Made by a program: the position numbers and the translations under genes
The notes under the pieces: generated by a model
The model's database searches: none
Told to the model about the DNA's origin: nothing
What the model saw: only the letters and a program-made list of their open reading frames with translations
Part shown: in pieces, positions 36,401 through 46,857 of the stretch
Position numbering within the stretch: position 1 is the first letter of the stretch
Layout of the letters: every line of letters begins with the position of its first letter
Source of the DNA: Gibbula magus
Taxonomy: Eukaryota > Mollusca > Gastropoda > Trochida > Trochidae
DNA length: 64,000 nt
Direction of reading: 5' to 3'
Assembly: GCA_936450465.1 (NCBI GenBank)
Contig: OW388293.1
Location: 51,859,201 to 51,923,200 of the forward strand

Positions 36401-38293
36401 ACTTATATTCATAATTAAATGCATGCAAATATAACTATCAAAAATACCTACTGCAAACCCCAAGGCAATATTTGCGCCTGTATTATCAGAATATAATCTC
36501 TGCACCTGGAACTGTCGTGTCGTACTAAGTGAAGCACCTGTAAAAGGTATTGTTAAAATAAGTATTTTTTCACAATGATGAATATTATATTTTAAAAACT
36601 GTAGATATCAGAACGAAGACTTCGTAGTATAATCCACACATATTCTAAAAATAATCAGGTGAGGTGAGTTGAAAAGGAGAAAGCCCGCAACGCCATGTGG
36701 CTATGCATTGCGGTGAAACTTACGAGCAACGGCTGGAACTAGCGAACCATGGGTTGTACTGCACTGAAATTCATTGTAGCAATGCACCCAAACCTTACTG
36801 CGTGTAGAACAGTTTTCTGCTGCAGACAAAGTTGCCGTGCCCCTGGCCGCAACTTTGATTCGAAGCCGAACGCGCCGACCACTGTGGTGTCACGCCCTAC
36901 CCCTAAACATACTCAGTCTGATTGGTATTGTTGTTACTACGCACATGTACAGTACGATCCGAATCTCGGATCCGAGAATTACAAGCCTGCTTCTGACTCT
37001 CCGTCGAATATGCGCAGTTGTGAAAAGCGAGCGTTGATAACACATCCATGTGTCTACACACTTCATGACCTATTGTGCAATAATTAAAACTAAGTTCTAC
37101 GATGTATGCTATTGTTTCCGGATACAATATACTTCCGATGAAAAGGGGTTGAGCGATACGCACCACACACAGTTGAATTTCGTAAAATTTTAGATTGAAA
37201 ACACATCGAATGTAGTTATTTAACATTAATGACGAACTGACCTGTTACATGACATTTGAATAAATCAATCCTCCAAGGTTGTTATTATTCACTGATATGT
37301 TGTAAACATTTCTATTGATATCATATTTCACATGCATTAAATGGTTATCATGAACCATTGTTATGTCATTTCGTAATACTGTATTTCCTTTTTGATAGGG
37401 GCGGGATAGCGCAGTGGTTAGCGCATTCGGCTTCGGATCAAGAGGTCCGAGGTTCGAATCCAGCAAATCTGTCTGCAGTAGAGAACTGTTCTACCCGCAG
37501 TAAGGTTTGGGTGCAATGCTACACTGAATTTCAGCGTAGTACCATGGTTCGCTAGTTCCAGCCGTTGCTCGCAGATTTCACCTCAATGCATAGCCACATG
37601 ACGTTGCGGGCTTTCTCCCTGCCGTAATACTAGCAGCCGCGATGTAAGTGAAACACTCTTGAAAGCGGCGTTAAACTCACCTCACCTTTTAGATATGTAC
37701 ATAATTTAAGTGTATTATCGCGGTCGTGTGTGTTGTTAATATATCAAGAGTACCATCAAAACGTTATTCAAACCTTCCACATGGATAAATAGCGTACTCG
37801 AAGCACGTTATTTTAAAACAAAATGTGTGATAAATATATTATATGATAATTAATATCATCTGTATACATAAGTCATATGGATCTTTAAAAGATATATTTC
37901 TAACGATTCGAGTATGTGATAAGATATTTTGAAAAAACTACAACAACACAGTTGTCAATCAACAACACTAATAAATATACTATTTCAACCAATAACTTCA
38001 ATATAATCAAGGTTATTATTAACTCGCTTAAACACAAATATACTGTACATTTATCAATTGAGGATCTGTCGTTAATTTATCGTGCAACCAACTCTTCTTT
38101 CTTAATACTTAATAAATGATTAAAAATTAATCTACACCAAAGAGAAATATTTCTGAATAACAATTACTCGTTAGTGAAGAGCACCTGTTATCCACCTCTA
38201 ATTCCCATTAAAAGATTAAATATCCTACTCACCGATAAGAAATACAACTGTACTCAAAACTGCAAAGACACAATTAATAGAGTGCGTATCCAT
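26509..38293 (-). CDS. Tetraspan membrane protein gene B (five exons)
   Basis: Exons (minus): 38233-38293, 36452-36537, 34421-34477, 33509-33648, 26509-26695; 531 nt, 176 residues plus stop. Exon phases agree at every junction; donors are GTGAGT, GTAGGT, GTGTGT and GTAAGT, and acceptors all end CAG. The product has four hydrophobic segments: about 7-24 (exon 1), 43-64 (exons 2-3), 69-90 (exon 4) and 140-164 (exon 5). A Cys-containing loop (CFIKDGICVC, then SGYSCDD) lies between helices 3 and 4, and the tail is short and polar (RRTQQVGGEYEK). Layout recalls MS4A/CD20-like tetraspans, but no family signature is recognised. Gene A (1325-2719) is a paralog. Intron 4 is packed with mobile elements and intron 2 with a minisatellite. 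The donor of exon 3 (GTGTGT) is the weakest call. Confidence 0.8.
26775..26832. repeat. CCCCGGCCCCACATA repeat, copy 2
   Basis: Matches 17455-17545. It is followed by ATAATTATACCCCCGTTACG, the start of the invertebrate TACCCCCG repeat type. Confidence 0.6.
26860..27475. repeat. Tandem array, four copies of about 125-160 bp
   Basis: Starts near 26872, 27031, 27193 and 27319 with TTTTTGTTCCGCTCATA. Each unit includes GTTCAAAT, TTCGAAACTTG, ACAATCACCATGATGTG and TTTGTATGTTTCATACCC. It lies in intron 4 of gene B. The open frames through it are an effect of the repeat. Confidence 0.85.
27789..28150. mobile_element. TTAA-flanked MITE (about 360 bp)
   Basis: Ends are AGGCACTGTAGCACGTTTTTT and, inverted, AGGGGCAGTAGCACGTTTTTT, each next to TTAA (27789-27792, 28147-28150), suggesting a piggyBac-type target. 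A second copy in the opposite orientation starts at 63765. Confidence 0.75.
28151..28824. other. No gene recognised (gene B intron 4)
   Basis: Two related GTTTTCGAGTT-TGTTCCGGAAA pieces lie near 28255 and 28405. Nothing else supported. Confidence 0.35.
29330..29995. repeat. CGCCAGTCACTCGCTTCG minisatellite
   Basis: GC-rich nested repeat inside the DIRS element. Short motifs CTCGCCAGTG, TCGCTTCGC and TCGCCTTAGGTTGAAT form a higher-order unit of about 110-160 bp, repeated three to four times. Confidence 0.75.
30060..30385 (+). pseudogene. DIRS tyrosine recombinase, C-terminal end
   Basis: The frame reads STKELDKRALGVYLRSAV, then HEIRAVSATMAYHCN (the H-x-x-R box), AGCFWRSSEIFANHYLRD (Trp and the candidate nucleophile Tyr) and a tail ending at the poly-G. 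These are the C-terminal catalytic blocks of DIRS recombinases, which integrate the element by recombination instead of through an integrase. The upstream part of the domain is replaced by the minisatellite. Confidence 0.75.
30386..30435 (+). repeat. Poly-G tract (43 G, C, more G)
   Basis: Directly follows the recombinase frame in the DIRS element. Confidence 0.95.
31468..31684 (-). mobile_element. SINE copy 1, partial
   Basis: Body from the GAGGTGAGGTGAG tail through TTTAACGCCGCTTTCAAGAG and AGAAAGCCCGCAACGCCATG to GGGATTCGAACCCCGG, which is box B of the tRNA part. The rest of the tRNA head is missing. It lies in intron 4 of gene B. Confidence 0.85.
31690..33400. other. Intronic stretch with a LINE tail fragment
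   Basis: 32050-32140 resembles the 3' tail of the LINE at 10900-10990 (ATCTTATGTTTTCGAAACTG and AAAAGTGCAGGCGTTTAGT). No other feature recognised. Confidence 0.5.
33935..34100. repeat. Imperfect palindrome
   Basis: TTCACACGTGGCGTAAAATATAAA near 33950 pairs, as an inverted copy, with TACGCCACATGTGAA near 34065. CATCTCGTG-type pieces are shared. It lies in intron 3 of gene B. Confidence 0.55.
35180..36300. repeat. 39-bp minisatellite in gene B intron 2
   Basis: The unit contains AAAGGCATATGTAGGCAAGA then AGCCAATATGAAATCAAGT. Copies are regular between 35520 and 35880 and degenerate on both sides. As 39 is a multiple of three, long repetitive frames exist on both strands (13-residue period); I treat these as artefacts. 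A 224-bp inverted-repeat element interrupts it at 35918-36141. Confidence 0.9.
35918..36141. mobile_element. 224-bp MITE with about 70-bp inverted termini
   Basis: Left CAACTTCCAAATGCAAGG... to CCTTGCAGTATTTCC is matched in inverted form at the right end with few mismatches. It is inserted in the minisatellite. Confidence 0.8.
36657..36900 (-). mobile_element. SINE copy 2
   Basis: Same family as 38996-39308, with the TTTAACGCCGC block deleted and the tRNA part diverged. It lies in intron 1 of gene B. Confidence 0.8.
37398..37686 (+). mobile_element. SINE copy 3, tRNA-Arg-derived head
   Basis: The head contains box A TAGCGCAGTGG and box B GGTTCGAATCC, with an anticodon loop CTTCGGA (anticodon TCG, Arg). 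The body follows in the order opposite to copies 1, 2 and 4, ending CTCACCTCACC. It could be reported by tRNA finders as a pseudogene. Confidence 0.85.
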
Positions 38294-38647
38294 CACTGTC
38301 TGTCTGGACTAGAATCAGATCTGTTGTCGAATGTAAGAATCAAGGACTAAGTTTGCTTATTTCTACATTCCTACACACTGATGCACATCGATGTAAACAT
38401 CCGGAAAGTTGGGTCATTTCCACTCAGCGCTCGACTCTTACGTTCACTTCGCACTCCTTTGTGTTAATCACTATATCGTGACTCAACTCATCGCTCTGTG
38501 TATCTTATAATTGCTTTCTATTAATACATCTATTTCATTCATGATCTTTAGCACTTGAGAGACATTTAAGAAGATGGTGTAATGGAAGAGAACAAAGTTA
38601 TGGATATTCAATTCATTTAATGCTATGAATATGAAGTTCCTGTGCAG

Positions 38648-38868
38648 ATATTATACGAGTGATGCACGTTGTTTCGAGGAAGGAGCTGCGCATAAATAAC
38701 CCGGAACTAGCAGCTAGTGCAGCAGTGACGCGAATTCCTCCTCTCAGTAGGCGTGACTTGGCCTCGCTGCCAGTGTTGAAGCGTGGTATACGTGCAATGT
38801 TTGGGGATCTGTATTTAGATACAGTAATACAGTCTAGGTCCTTATCAAGCAAGTCTAGATACTGAATA
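38648..38868 (+). CDS. Possible last coding exon of an unknown gene
   Basis: Preceded by a plausible acceptor (TTCCTGTGCAG, AG at 38646-38647) and open to a stop at 38868. The frame is 72 residues and reads MHVVSRKELRINNPELAAS, then RIPPLSRRDLASLP and GDLYLDTVIQSRSL. The composition is protein-like and GC-richer than its surroundings. No domain recognised and no upstream exon found. It could also be a fragment of an old insertion. Confidence 0.3.
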
Positions 38869-38995
38869 CATGAGAGCTTAAATAATTAAAATCGCAGGAT
38901 GAATAAATAGTTATGATTAAAATTCCCAAGGCTAATTAGGCTATGTCAGAGGATGTTGGGTTCGATAATACAACAAGAAGATGTTAGATGAGGTG

Positions 38996-39308
38996 AGGTG
39001 AGGTGAGATGGGGTTTAACGCCGCTTTCAAGAGTATTTCACTTATATCGCGGCTGCTAGTATTATGGCAGGGAGAAAGCCCGCAACGCCATGTGGCTATG
39101 CTTTGCGGTGAAACCTGCGAGCAGCGGCTGGAACTAGCGAACCATGGGTGGTACTACACTGAAATTCAAAGCAGCATTGCACCCAAACCTTACTGCGTGT
39201 AGAACAGTTCTCTACTGCAGACAAAGTTGCCGTGCCCCTGGCGGGATTCGAATCCCGGACCTCTTGATCCGAAGCCGAACGCGCTAACCACTGCGCTATC
39301 CCGCCCCC
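38996..39308 (-). mobile_element. SINE copy 4, full length with target duplication
   Basis: A complete copy of about 313 bp, from the GAGGTGAG tail to the tRNA head (inverted: GGGCGGGATAGCGCAGTGG). Flanks carry a perfect 16-bp duplication GATGTTAGATGAGGTG (38980-38995 and 39309-39324), the mark of retrotransposition. Confidence 0.9.
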
Positions 39309-40259
39309 GATGTTAGATGAGGTGTATGATTTTTGACTTACAAATATCTTCATATAGATATTGATGACATCAGAAGGACTATCATTTTTCGATCAACACT
39401 TATTTTTAAGTAGCCGCAGTAGCTCGATAACATGTTAGAGAGACATGCTGAAAAATGGTGTAATATACAAGAGGAAAGTCTATGAGGTCTGAAGAAGGAG
39501 ACTATAAAACATACATTTAATGAGTTAATGAATTGTGGGGTTGAAACAGTACACCTGAGCTTCGTTTCAATACGTAGTGCGCTACAAAACCCTCTGTTCG
39601 GTACATTTTCTGTTCGGTACATTTTCTGTTCGGTTTAGAATCAAGAATGCAACAAACTGAAGTCAGAACATAGGCTATATTTTTATTATTATAATGAACT
39701 TAAATTGAAAAAAAACCCTGAAGGTATGAATATATTTTTTTTGTTAAATTATTAACATAAACTATAGTATGCAGTACAAACCGAAAATACACCTTGATAC
39801 ATGGTGCACAAGACATGAACAATTCCGCGGTTCAACAAGTATAGTTGTGAACCGTTTCACACCTTATGAATTGTTATGGTGTACATATATATGATTGTGA
39901 TAGAGGTTTTATGATATATGAATTCCAATATGGTGAATTATTAGACAAAATGAGATTAAAATTAGGAGATAAACATAATGTGTCGGAAAATCGGCGACAT
40001 TATGGAATTAGATTTGCTCTAAATTTAATTTCAAATAGCTTGAGGCATTCAATGGATCAGTTGGTTATATGGAACTAGTAGAGTGAACAGGAGATAACAT
40101 CCTACATAAGGATCGGGATCTATACACTGACGTCATGTAACAACACTAAGACGTCGTGTATTCCTCCTGGCTTCCTGGTATCGCTGACGAAATTACATGA
40201 TGTTAGAATGGATCGTAAACCAGTCAGAACAAAATACTCTACGAGCTAAAATGGAATAT
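39309..40259. other. No gene established
   Basis: A 16-bp unit TGTTCGGTACATTTTC is repeated about 2.5 times at 39594-39640. A plus-strand frame at 39866-40078 (ending SLRHSMDQLVIWN) looks protein-like but has no supporting signals. Confidence 0.4.
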
Positions 40260-43200
40260 TCAGTTGATCACCGTGATCACGTACATCAGGAGCGGTATCA
40301 CCATTTCAATGAACATCTGTTCCAACTGATCAAATAATAAACTTGTCTCATTTAAACAATCACCATACTTTTGTAACGACTTCTGAAATTCGAAATTTAG
40401 TGCAGATATGGTGCAACGTAAGGCTAGTATATTATTGCTGACATGTTCTTTGACAGGTGTGCCTTTCGCCTGGTTGTGTATCATATCTTCTTAGTTGCTT
40501 TTAGCATGCCATCTTCTGAAACACATCATATTGCTTACGTGTATATTTTGTCTCGTTAGTATATATTTGCAATTAGTTACCCTGGCAATGGTCCAATCTA
40601 AACGCCTGTAACCAATTATCAACTCTCTTATATAAGCACGACAGGCAAACCAAAGTCAGTATTATGTTTTATACAAAATGCTAAATTGTGTAATGGGCAA
40701 AGTTTAGCCAACAAACATAATGATTTTACGACAGGGGTGTCAATTATTAGTGGATGTAAAGAAATACATGGCTGGGAATAAATGTTACAAGACTTCATTA
40801 CTTACAGTGGGAACATGGCACTCTCAAGATGTGTGGAAGACAATCTAAGCTTTGGCAAACCAACCTGCTTAATACTGAAAAAAGTACTGCTATCATGAAC
40901 ATATTTTGCTTCAGATCTACCAAACTATTGTACAGATAGAATTCTCACACGGCACTCGTCAGAGAAATGTACTGAACGAAGATCAATTGAAAGAAATCAA
41001 CATCCGAACAAAGCAAATAGGAAATGGTGATTTCTCAATCTAAAGGGTTAATAAAAAAAGGGGAAAGGGTACCACATATCATATCCCTACTTTTTATCCA
41101 ATGAAATGTCATCTTTTATAACTCGCCCTTTGAAGATATCGCATTTAATAAATCTACGTCATAATGGCATAAACATGACGTCACAATATTAGCGCTGCGG
41201 TCGCAATGGAATATGTCGCGTTTATCGACGAGTTCGTGGAATTAAGTGGCATTTAAATCAGCGAAAAATAAATAATATACTAAACTCGGTTCCGTTTAAT
41301 AACATATTTATGAAACTCGTGAGATGGTATTGGTATTTAACTTGCTTTCGCTCGTTAAATACCAAACCACTCATTCGTTTTATAATATAAAAGTTATTAA
41401 ACAGAACATCGTTTAGTATTCTCTATATATCGACCGATAAACTTCAAAGACCTTAGCCTTTGACTGTTTTGGGTCTGTCCAATTAGGATATGCCCTTCGA
41501 ATGTGGTATAAGTAGTGCTCATTAACTATTTCCGTGTTTGTCGTTGATTTCTCTCATTCTTCATCAGCATTTTTATGTTCAATAGTTTTTACAAATTCAA
41601 TAGCACACATCGACGTAAACACTAATCAAGAAAACGTTTATCTTAGGATTCTGTTTCCAAAAAGAGCATTATAGAGTTTGTCTGACATAAATACTACACA
41701 TAAACTATTTTCAGTTTTTGTCTTTGATTTGGTCATATGTATCAGCATGTTTATGTTCAATAGATTTTATAAATCTAAATAGCACACGTCGCACAAAACA
41801 CACAAGAAAACGTTTATCTTAGGTTTCTGTTTCCAATAAAAGCTTTATGACGTGTCATTGGCAACTGTCATCATTCCAACGGCGTCAGTGATTGCACAAC
41901 TAATTTCCAGTGCAACCAATCAGCATTTTCTATGTCTAGCCAATAAGTGAGCCCTTATAGAACAGAGGTTATAATCTGAAACCAGAAGGGAGTAACCTCT
42001 GTGGGATGAAAATGAGGACATGCCAGCAGCTGTAGCAAATCTGTCAATGGACTGCCATATTATTCTTTCATATTATTCATAGGCATAACTTGGAGAGTCG
42101 GAAACCACCATTAATTATATATTATGAATTATTAAATTTTACATCTAAAATATAACCATGTATGCCTTTCTTTTGCATGGTAGTGCAATAAATACCCTCT
42201 CTTGCCTTAAAGGTAGGGTTCTGTCGCCATCTTGGATATTTTGCATTACGTGAAATGAAAACACGCTATATTGTACCCATTTTTGCAACCTTTTGATAAC
42301 TAAAGACATACACTGATAGAGTATTCACATAGTAACACATAACATGTAATAAAACTAATAAACAAATTGCTGTTATGTTGTAGCGAAGTTTTTCCTGACT
42401 CGCAGGGCCGATGAATGGCTTCAGTTCACATTGTTTTATATTTCAACAAATGTGCGCTTGTGTTTATCAAGTTGTGAAATATAAAGTCATCAAAGTAATA
42501 CCTTCATTAGTATCTTTCAATTCCACTGTGTTCTAATCATGTATTAATAACTTATATGTGTAAACAAGAATATCCTCCCGAATTTCGTTTCCACAAAAAA
42601 ATACCCCGATAGAACCCTCCTTTTAAACATCAAACGGATCTGATGTTCATAAACGATTGAGTGAGAAATCTTAAATGATAAGTTAAGTCCCCGCGTGGGC
42701 TTTGTTTTCGCAATGAACCATGAAACCATGAAACCATGAAACCATGAAACCATGAAACCATGAACATCTATTGACATAAAAGTAATATGTTAAATGAAAC
42801 AAAATTGTGTTTAACAGTTAAACATGTCAAAATAGCTTGTATGTTTTATATTGACATCGTTCTCTTAAATGATTTACTGGAAATGTTTAAACATTATGAT
42901 AATAAATAAAATGTCCTTCATTTATTAAATATTGCACGTAATTGCTTAGCAACGAGTGCGATTTGCAATCAACGCACTACAAACCGTAGCCAACCCAAAC
43001 GAATATCTGCTGGACGTGACGTGGTTACATGTCAAATATACGTTGTAGATACTTGTACAGTTTAAGCTTGTCTGCAAGTATCCTGCTCGAACGTAAGTAC
43101 ATGTATATAGCTTGTCAATTTGTTGTTGGCTTTTCACACTTAATGACACAAACAAAACTTTCAATTACGTTTTACAAAAAAATTAGAATTTCTGGATGAC

Positions 43201-44853
43201 TGATAGTCGCATGGATACTTGCGAAATTGATTGTTTCTTTGCAACCTATATTATTCATGTAATTTATTTTTCATGGACACGTTCATTTTGGACATTGAAA
43301 TATTGACCCTTGTGAAGAAGCAATGTTTGCTTGGCAAAAGTGATATCTACACATATTTACATATGATATAAGTGATACTGGTTATGAAAACCCATCATAA
43401 TTTGCTTACATAATGCGCATATTACAGGTTCAATATTTCAACTGCATGATTGTATATGTAGTAAATGATGAACCTGTGTCGAACGGGTATGGCTTATAAA
43501 CTTGCGAGTGCGTGAGCCCGGTGAGAGTTTATTGCCATAACGCGAGGCAATCGGGTCACTATTTGCCTTTCACTCCCGCGGAACAATCTATATCTAAAAG
43601 AGCACCTGATCAGTATTTATTACTAAATCTTATAGAAATTTGTTACAGTGAAATATTAACCTTTCTTTGCAAAGCATGGATTACGAATGAATATAAAGAA
43701 AAAAATTGAAAAACATATGAATGGAGACGCACTCTCGGTTCACGTAAACATATATACATGTAAGCACTAGGGAGGGTACAATTTAGGATTCAAATAAAAT
43801 AAACATAAATCGCAGAGTTACATTCTATTCATAAAAAGGTGCACATTTGGATCTGGATACGAATATGTACATAGACAATATATCATTTATTAAGGTTAAG
43901 TTGGATAGAGCAAATCTTAAATCAAAACTTATGGAGAAAGTCAATAATATACATTGCCAAACAGTGCCCCCATGAATTTTGTCATGGGACTTGATTTCAA
44001 AGTCGCATTACTGAGTACAAAAACACCGAACGTCTACACTAGAAATAGCAAACACGAAAATGAAACCTCGTTGACCCCAGTAGGTCATGGAATACTGGTG
44101 TAAGTGGAAACGGGTTCGACACGCACTATCGTCAAAATATTTGCATTTCATATTCTGATGTATAATGATACACATTTTCAAAATTAGTCTCTAAGATAGT
44201 TCCTTCAAGTCTTTACTTTCACACTGTCTAAATTTACTAAGAAAAAATATTTGAGTTATAGCGACTTTCAAATCGGGTTTACAGTCATTGTAATTCCTCT
44301 AAACATAGTTTACAATACTCATTGTAAACCTTCCTTGTAAGTCCCTAGCTCTTACCGGGTGGTACGGTTCAGAAAGGTCGTTTCCAGCATCATGTTATAA
44401 TTGGCTGGTAGGTTGATAAAGTGTTGTAATACTCTATAACTGTCTCTCAGTAGTCGGAATATTACGCGACATTTAGTATATACAGATGTAAGATGTCTAA
44501 AACTACATGTTTGTTCCACATGTATGGTTGTTCTGTACATCGAATCATAATGCTGCAGATACCATCACAAACGTAAAACATTGTCCGTAAAGGTAGGAAA
44601 ATATAGTATAATTTAAATGGTGAACATTTTCAGTACAGTATTTCTAAAAACAAAATGTATTGGGATAAAAACCATTATAGTATATGGGTTTGATCGTATA
44701 CTATATGTTTTCTAATCGATATTCATTCGACAATACAATCCCCTGTAGTTAATGACTTGCAGTAAAGCATTCACATATTTGGAAGCCGACGTTACGGAGC
44801 TTTCAAGTCCGTTGATATAAGAAGGATAAAGCAAGTCTTGTTGGAGAGACATT
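40260..44853 (-). CDS. Hypothetical four-exon gene, product unknown
   Basis: Exons inferred on the minus strand: a start exon from ATG 44852 (acceptor CTTTCAG just before it, so a 5' UTR exon lies upstream; 3' limit uncertain, about 44775), 44356-44552 (donor CG|GTAAGAG), 40806-40874 (acceptor TTTTTTCAG, donor CT|GTAAGTAA) and 40260-40437 (stop TGA). Phases agree across exons 2, 3 and 4, and each exon is open in just that frame. The product would be about 170 residues, mostly helical, with blocks such as CRVIFRLLRDSYRVLQHFIN and FDQLEQMFIEMVIPLLMYV; the last block is hydrophobic. No family recognised. The acceptor of exon 4 is weak. The gene is divergent from the ADF-like gene at 45212, about 360 bp away. 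Confidence 0.4.
41277..41419. repeat. Fold-back hairpin element 2 (143 bp)
   Basis: Inverted arms end in ATACTAAAC and GTTTAGTAT. The inner arms ATTTAAC/GTTAAAT surround a minus-strand apex GA-GC-GAAA-GC-AA. Its length, ends (both copies continue TTCTCT) and apex match 8926-9069, but the middle of the stem differs while staying largely self-complementary. Confidence 0.8.
41515..41850. repeat. About 170-bp tandem duplication
   Basis: Two copies share TTTATGTTCAATAG, AATAGCACAC, AAGAAAACGTTTATCTTAGG and TCTGTTTCCAA. Confidence 0.8.
41911..42005 (+). repeat. CCAAT/TATA/hairpin module, single copy
   Basis: Same family as 23701-23898: GCAACCAATCAG, then CTTATAGAACAGAGGTTATA, a loop with CTGAAACCAGAAG, and GTAACCTCTGTGGGA. 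The upstream GTGATTGCACAACTAA is shared too. Confidence 0.7.
42006..44300. other. Intron of the hypothetical gene; microsatellite inside
   Basis: 42716-42766 is an 8-bp microsatellite (about six CATGAAAC units). No other feature recognised. A minus frame at 42946-43164 has no signals beyond a CTTGCAG. Confidence 0.5.
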
Positions 44854-45152
44854 CTGAAAGTTTGTTGTGCAAAATTTACGATACGTGTACGGACAATCCA
44901 ATAGAAACAAATCAAAGGCTTCGTATCAGTCCTTATACACTTTTCAAGTATGTATTATATAGATATACACCTAAACGTCGCAAGTGGTTGAACTATTAAC
45001 TTCAGATTGCATGAGAAGATTTTTAGGTTGTTTATATGCTTTAAATTTGTTTTTTTATTATACCTATAAAGATGTATACTGTTAAATGACAAGTAGGAAC
45101 ATAGAGCGGTTAACCATATGTACAAGTCCCCAGAGTTGTGGGTGTTTCCCTC

Positions 45153-45159
45153 TATAAAA
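45153..45159 (+). promoter_or_regulatory. TATA box candidate of the ADF-like gene
   Basis: TATAAAA lies 53-59 bp before the ATG at 45212, placing a start site near 45185. Alternatively CTGATTTGCAG (AG at 45205-45206) is a splice acceptor and the 5' exon lies further upstream. Confidence 0.35.
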
Positions 45160-45211
45160 CAAATGTACATGATCTATCTTTTACTGACTACCCTGCTGAT
45201 TTGCAGGAAAG

Positions 45212-45990
45212 ATGGTTGCAACAAAGATATCCAAGGATACATTCAAAGAACTGAGGGACGATGACAAGTACCAGTGGATCGTTTTTAAGAAAAAAGGAGC
45301 CACGGTTGTGGTTGATGAAACACATCCGATCCAGCTGACTGCAGACAAGGCAAATACAGAGGAGATGACGGAAGAGGATGTGAAAGGGCAGATGGGAGAG
45401 ATTTGGCAGGAGGCGATCGACTCCCTCCCAGACAGAGATCCCAGGTTCCTGGTCCTCAGCCATGTGGAGATCCGCAAGGAGTACCCTGAGAGTGGCTTCA
45501 GAAGTATTATCTACTTCGTGTTTTGGTAAGTAATGTCTGTACTGGGTCTATGATGACGTGATGTTAAAATATAAAACTTGCTACATCACAGGAACTTATT
45601 TGATAACAAGCCGGTGTTGTGTATTCAACAACTTTGCGGAAGGTTTTGTTTATTCCAGTGGGCAACGAGCTTCCATACATTACTAAACATTAATACCGTA
45701 CGCCATTTTGAAGTTCAATCTTCGGTTTCGTGTTTTGATTCAGTAAAATCTTGAACTAACGCTCGTTTTGTTTCATAATAAACATAAGAGTCTTTTGCAG
45801 GGATTGTGGAAGTTATTCTTCTATGTCTGTTCTCTCTAGGGTACCGGGAAAATCACGATGGACTGAGAAATCTAACTACGGATTAAAACTCACCATCTTC
45901 AAGGGGGAACTAGACGCTTCATTTGAGTATTTCAAACTCACGGAAGCGGGCCCCGTCCGACGAATTCTTGCAGATGACGTTTGTTTATAA
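45212..45990 (+). CDS. ADF/cofilin-like actin-binding protein (two coding exons)
   Basis: Exons 45212-45525 and 45840-45990 (donor TG|GTAAGT, acceptor TCTCTCTAG) give 154 residues. The fold order matches the ADF-H domain: DDDKYQWIVFKK near residue 17 (first strand), a variable acidic stretch with Thr/Glu/Asp, EAIDSLPDRDPRFLVLSHVE (the LP-DRRY-like core), then GFRSIIYFVFW and VPGKSRWTEKSNYGLKLT across the splice junction (the FIxWxP turn and the actin-binding long helix). ADF/cofilins sever and depolymerise actin filaments in the cytoplasm; typical length is 140-165. It is divergent: the usual N-terminal Ser next to Met is absent (MVATK), and the long-helix KMxYASSK block reads RWTEKSNYGLK. 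I call an ADF-H family member, not canonical cofilin. The internal TAA right after exon 1 shows that splicing is needed. Confidence 0.75.
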
Positions 45991-46660
45991 TTTTCAAGCT
46001 GTATTAAGCAAGTAAAGTACGTTTAAATACTGAATTTCAAGCTGTACGTTACTATTCTTGCTTTGACGAATATACAAATTTGGGAGAAATAACTAGCAAT
46101 ATGTACATTTTTCTTGAATCATTAGATGTTACTGGATGATTTAATTAAAAACGTCTCACCAGCTTCGTTTTAGTGTCTGAAATATTGGCCAATGTCTGCT
46201 CTTAATGAGTAATGGATTAGTAAGCGTTTCATTCAGGCATTATTCTGAAGCTACTTCCAGATCAGATTTAGTATTGAAACATGACTTTTGATGTTATATT
46301 TTCTAACATAATCCAATATATGAAAGTTAATTCTCCACTAACGTGCATATTGGTTGGTGTAGATGCTGGGGGAAAAAGTATGAACTAGTAGAAAAATACA
46401 AATAGCATAAAAATTCATCTTATCATTTGTCACGTCGCCTGTGGGTTCTTCAGTCAAATATGTTTTTACACATTGGTACCGTATTGGAATTGGTACATTG
46501 GTAATCCTGGCTCTAATTTTGATCGGCCATTCATACTTACGACTGTCTTAACGCTAAGAGAGCTTCTAAAATCTAAGCCCTGATCCTTTGCAAACAATCA
46601 TAAACATCATCATTGCCGAATAACGGGATTTAATATGCTCTCAGAGTATAAGTCAAGTTA
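45991..46660. other. 3' flank of the ADF-like gene
   Basis: AT-rich. No poly(A) signal was clearly assigned and no other gene recognised. Confidence 0.4.
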
Positions 46661-46857
46661 TAGTTACTCACTTAATCAATGATCATACATTGCATATTAT
46701 TACAAAGAGTTTCGTTTAAATGTGTTATGCAAATGAAAACTCGTTCAGTTATCGTGGTAAACTTTCCTCTAGAGGGCAGTATATCTATAATCTTCAGTCC
46801 TGGTGTTCGGAAAAAACATTTGTTTTCGGTCATGACCAAGATATATATAACCTTCTA

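Noticed and set aside
36749..37087. 112-codon frame with repeated Pro, Thr and Cys
   Set aside because: Most of it is SINE copy 2 read through.
39866..40078. 70-codon plus-strand frame
   Set aside because: Protein-like but lacks splice, promoter or domain support.
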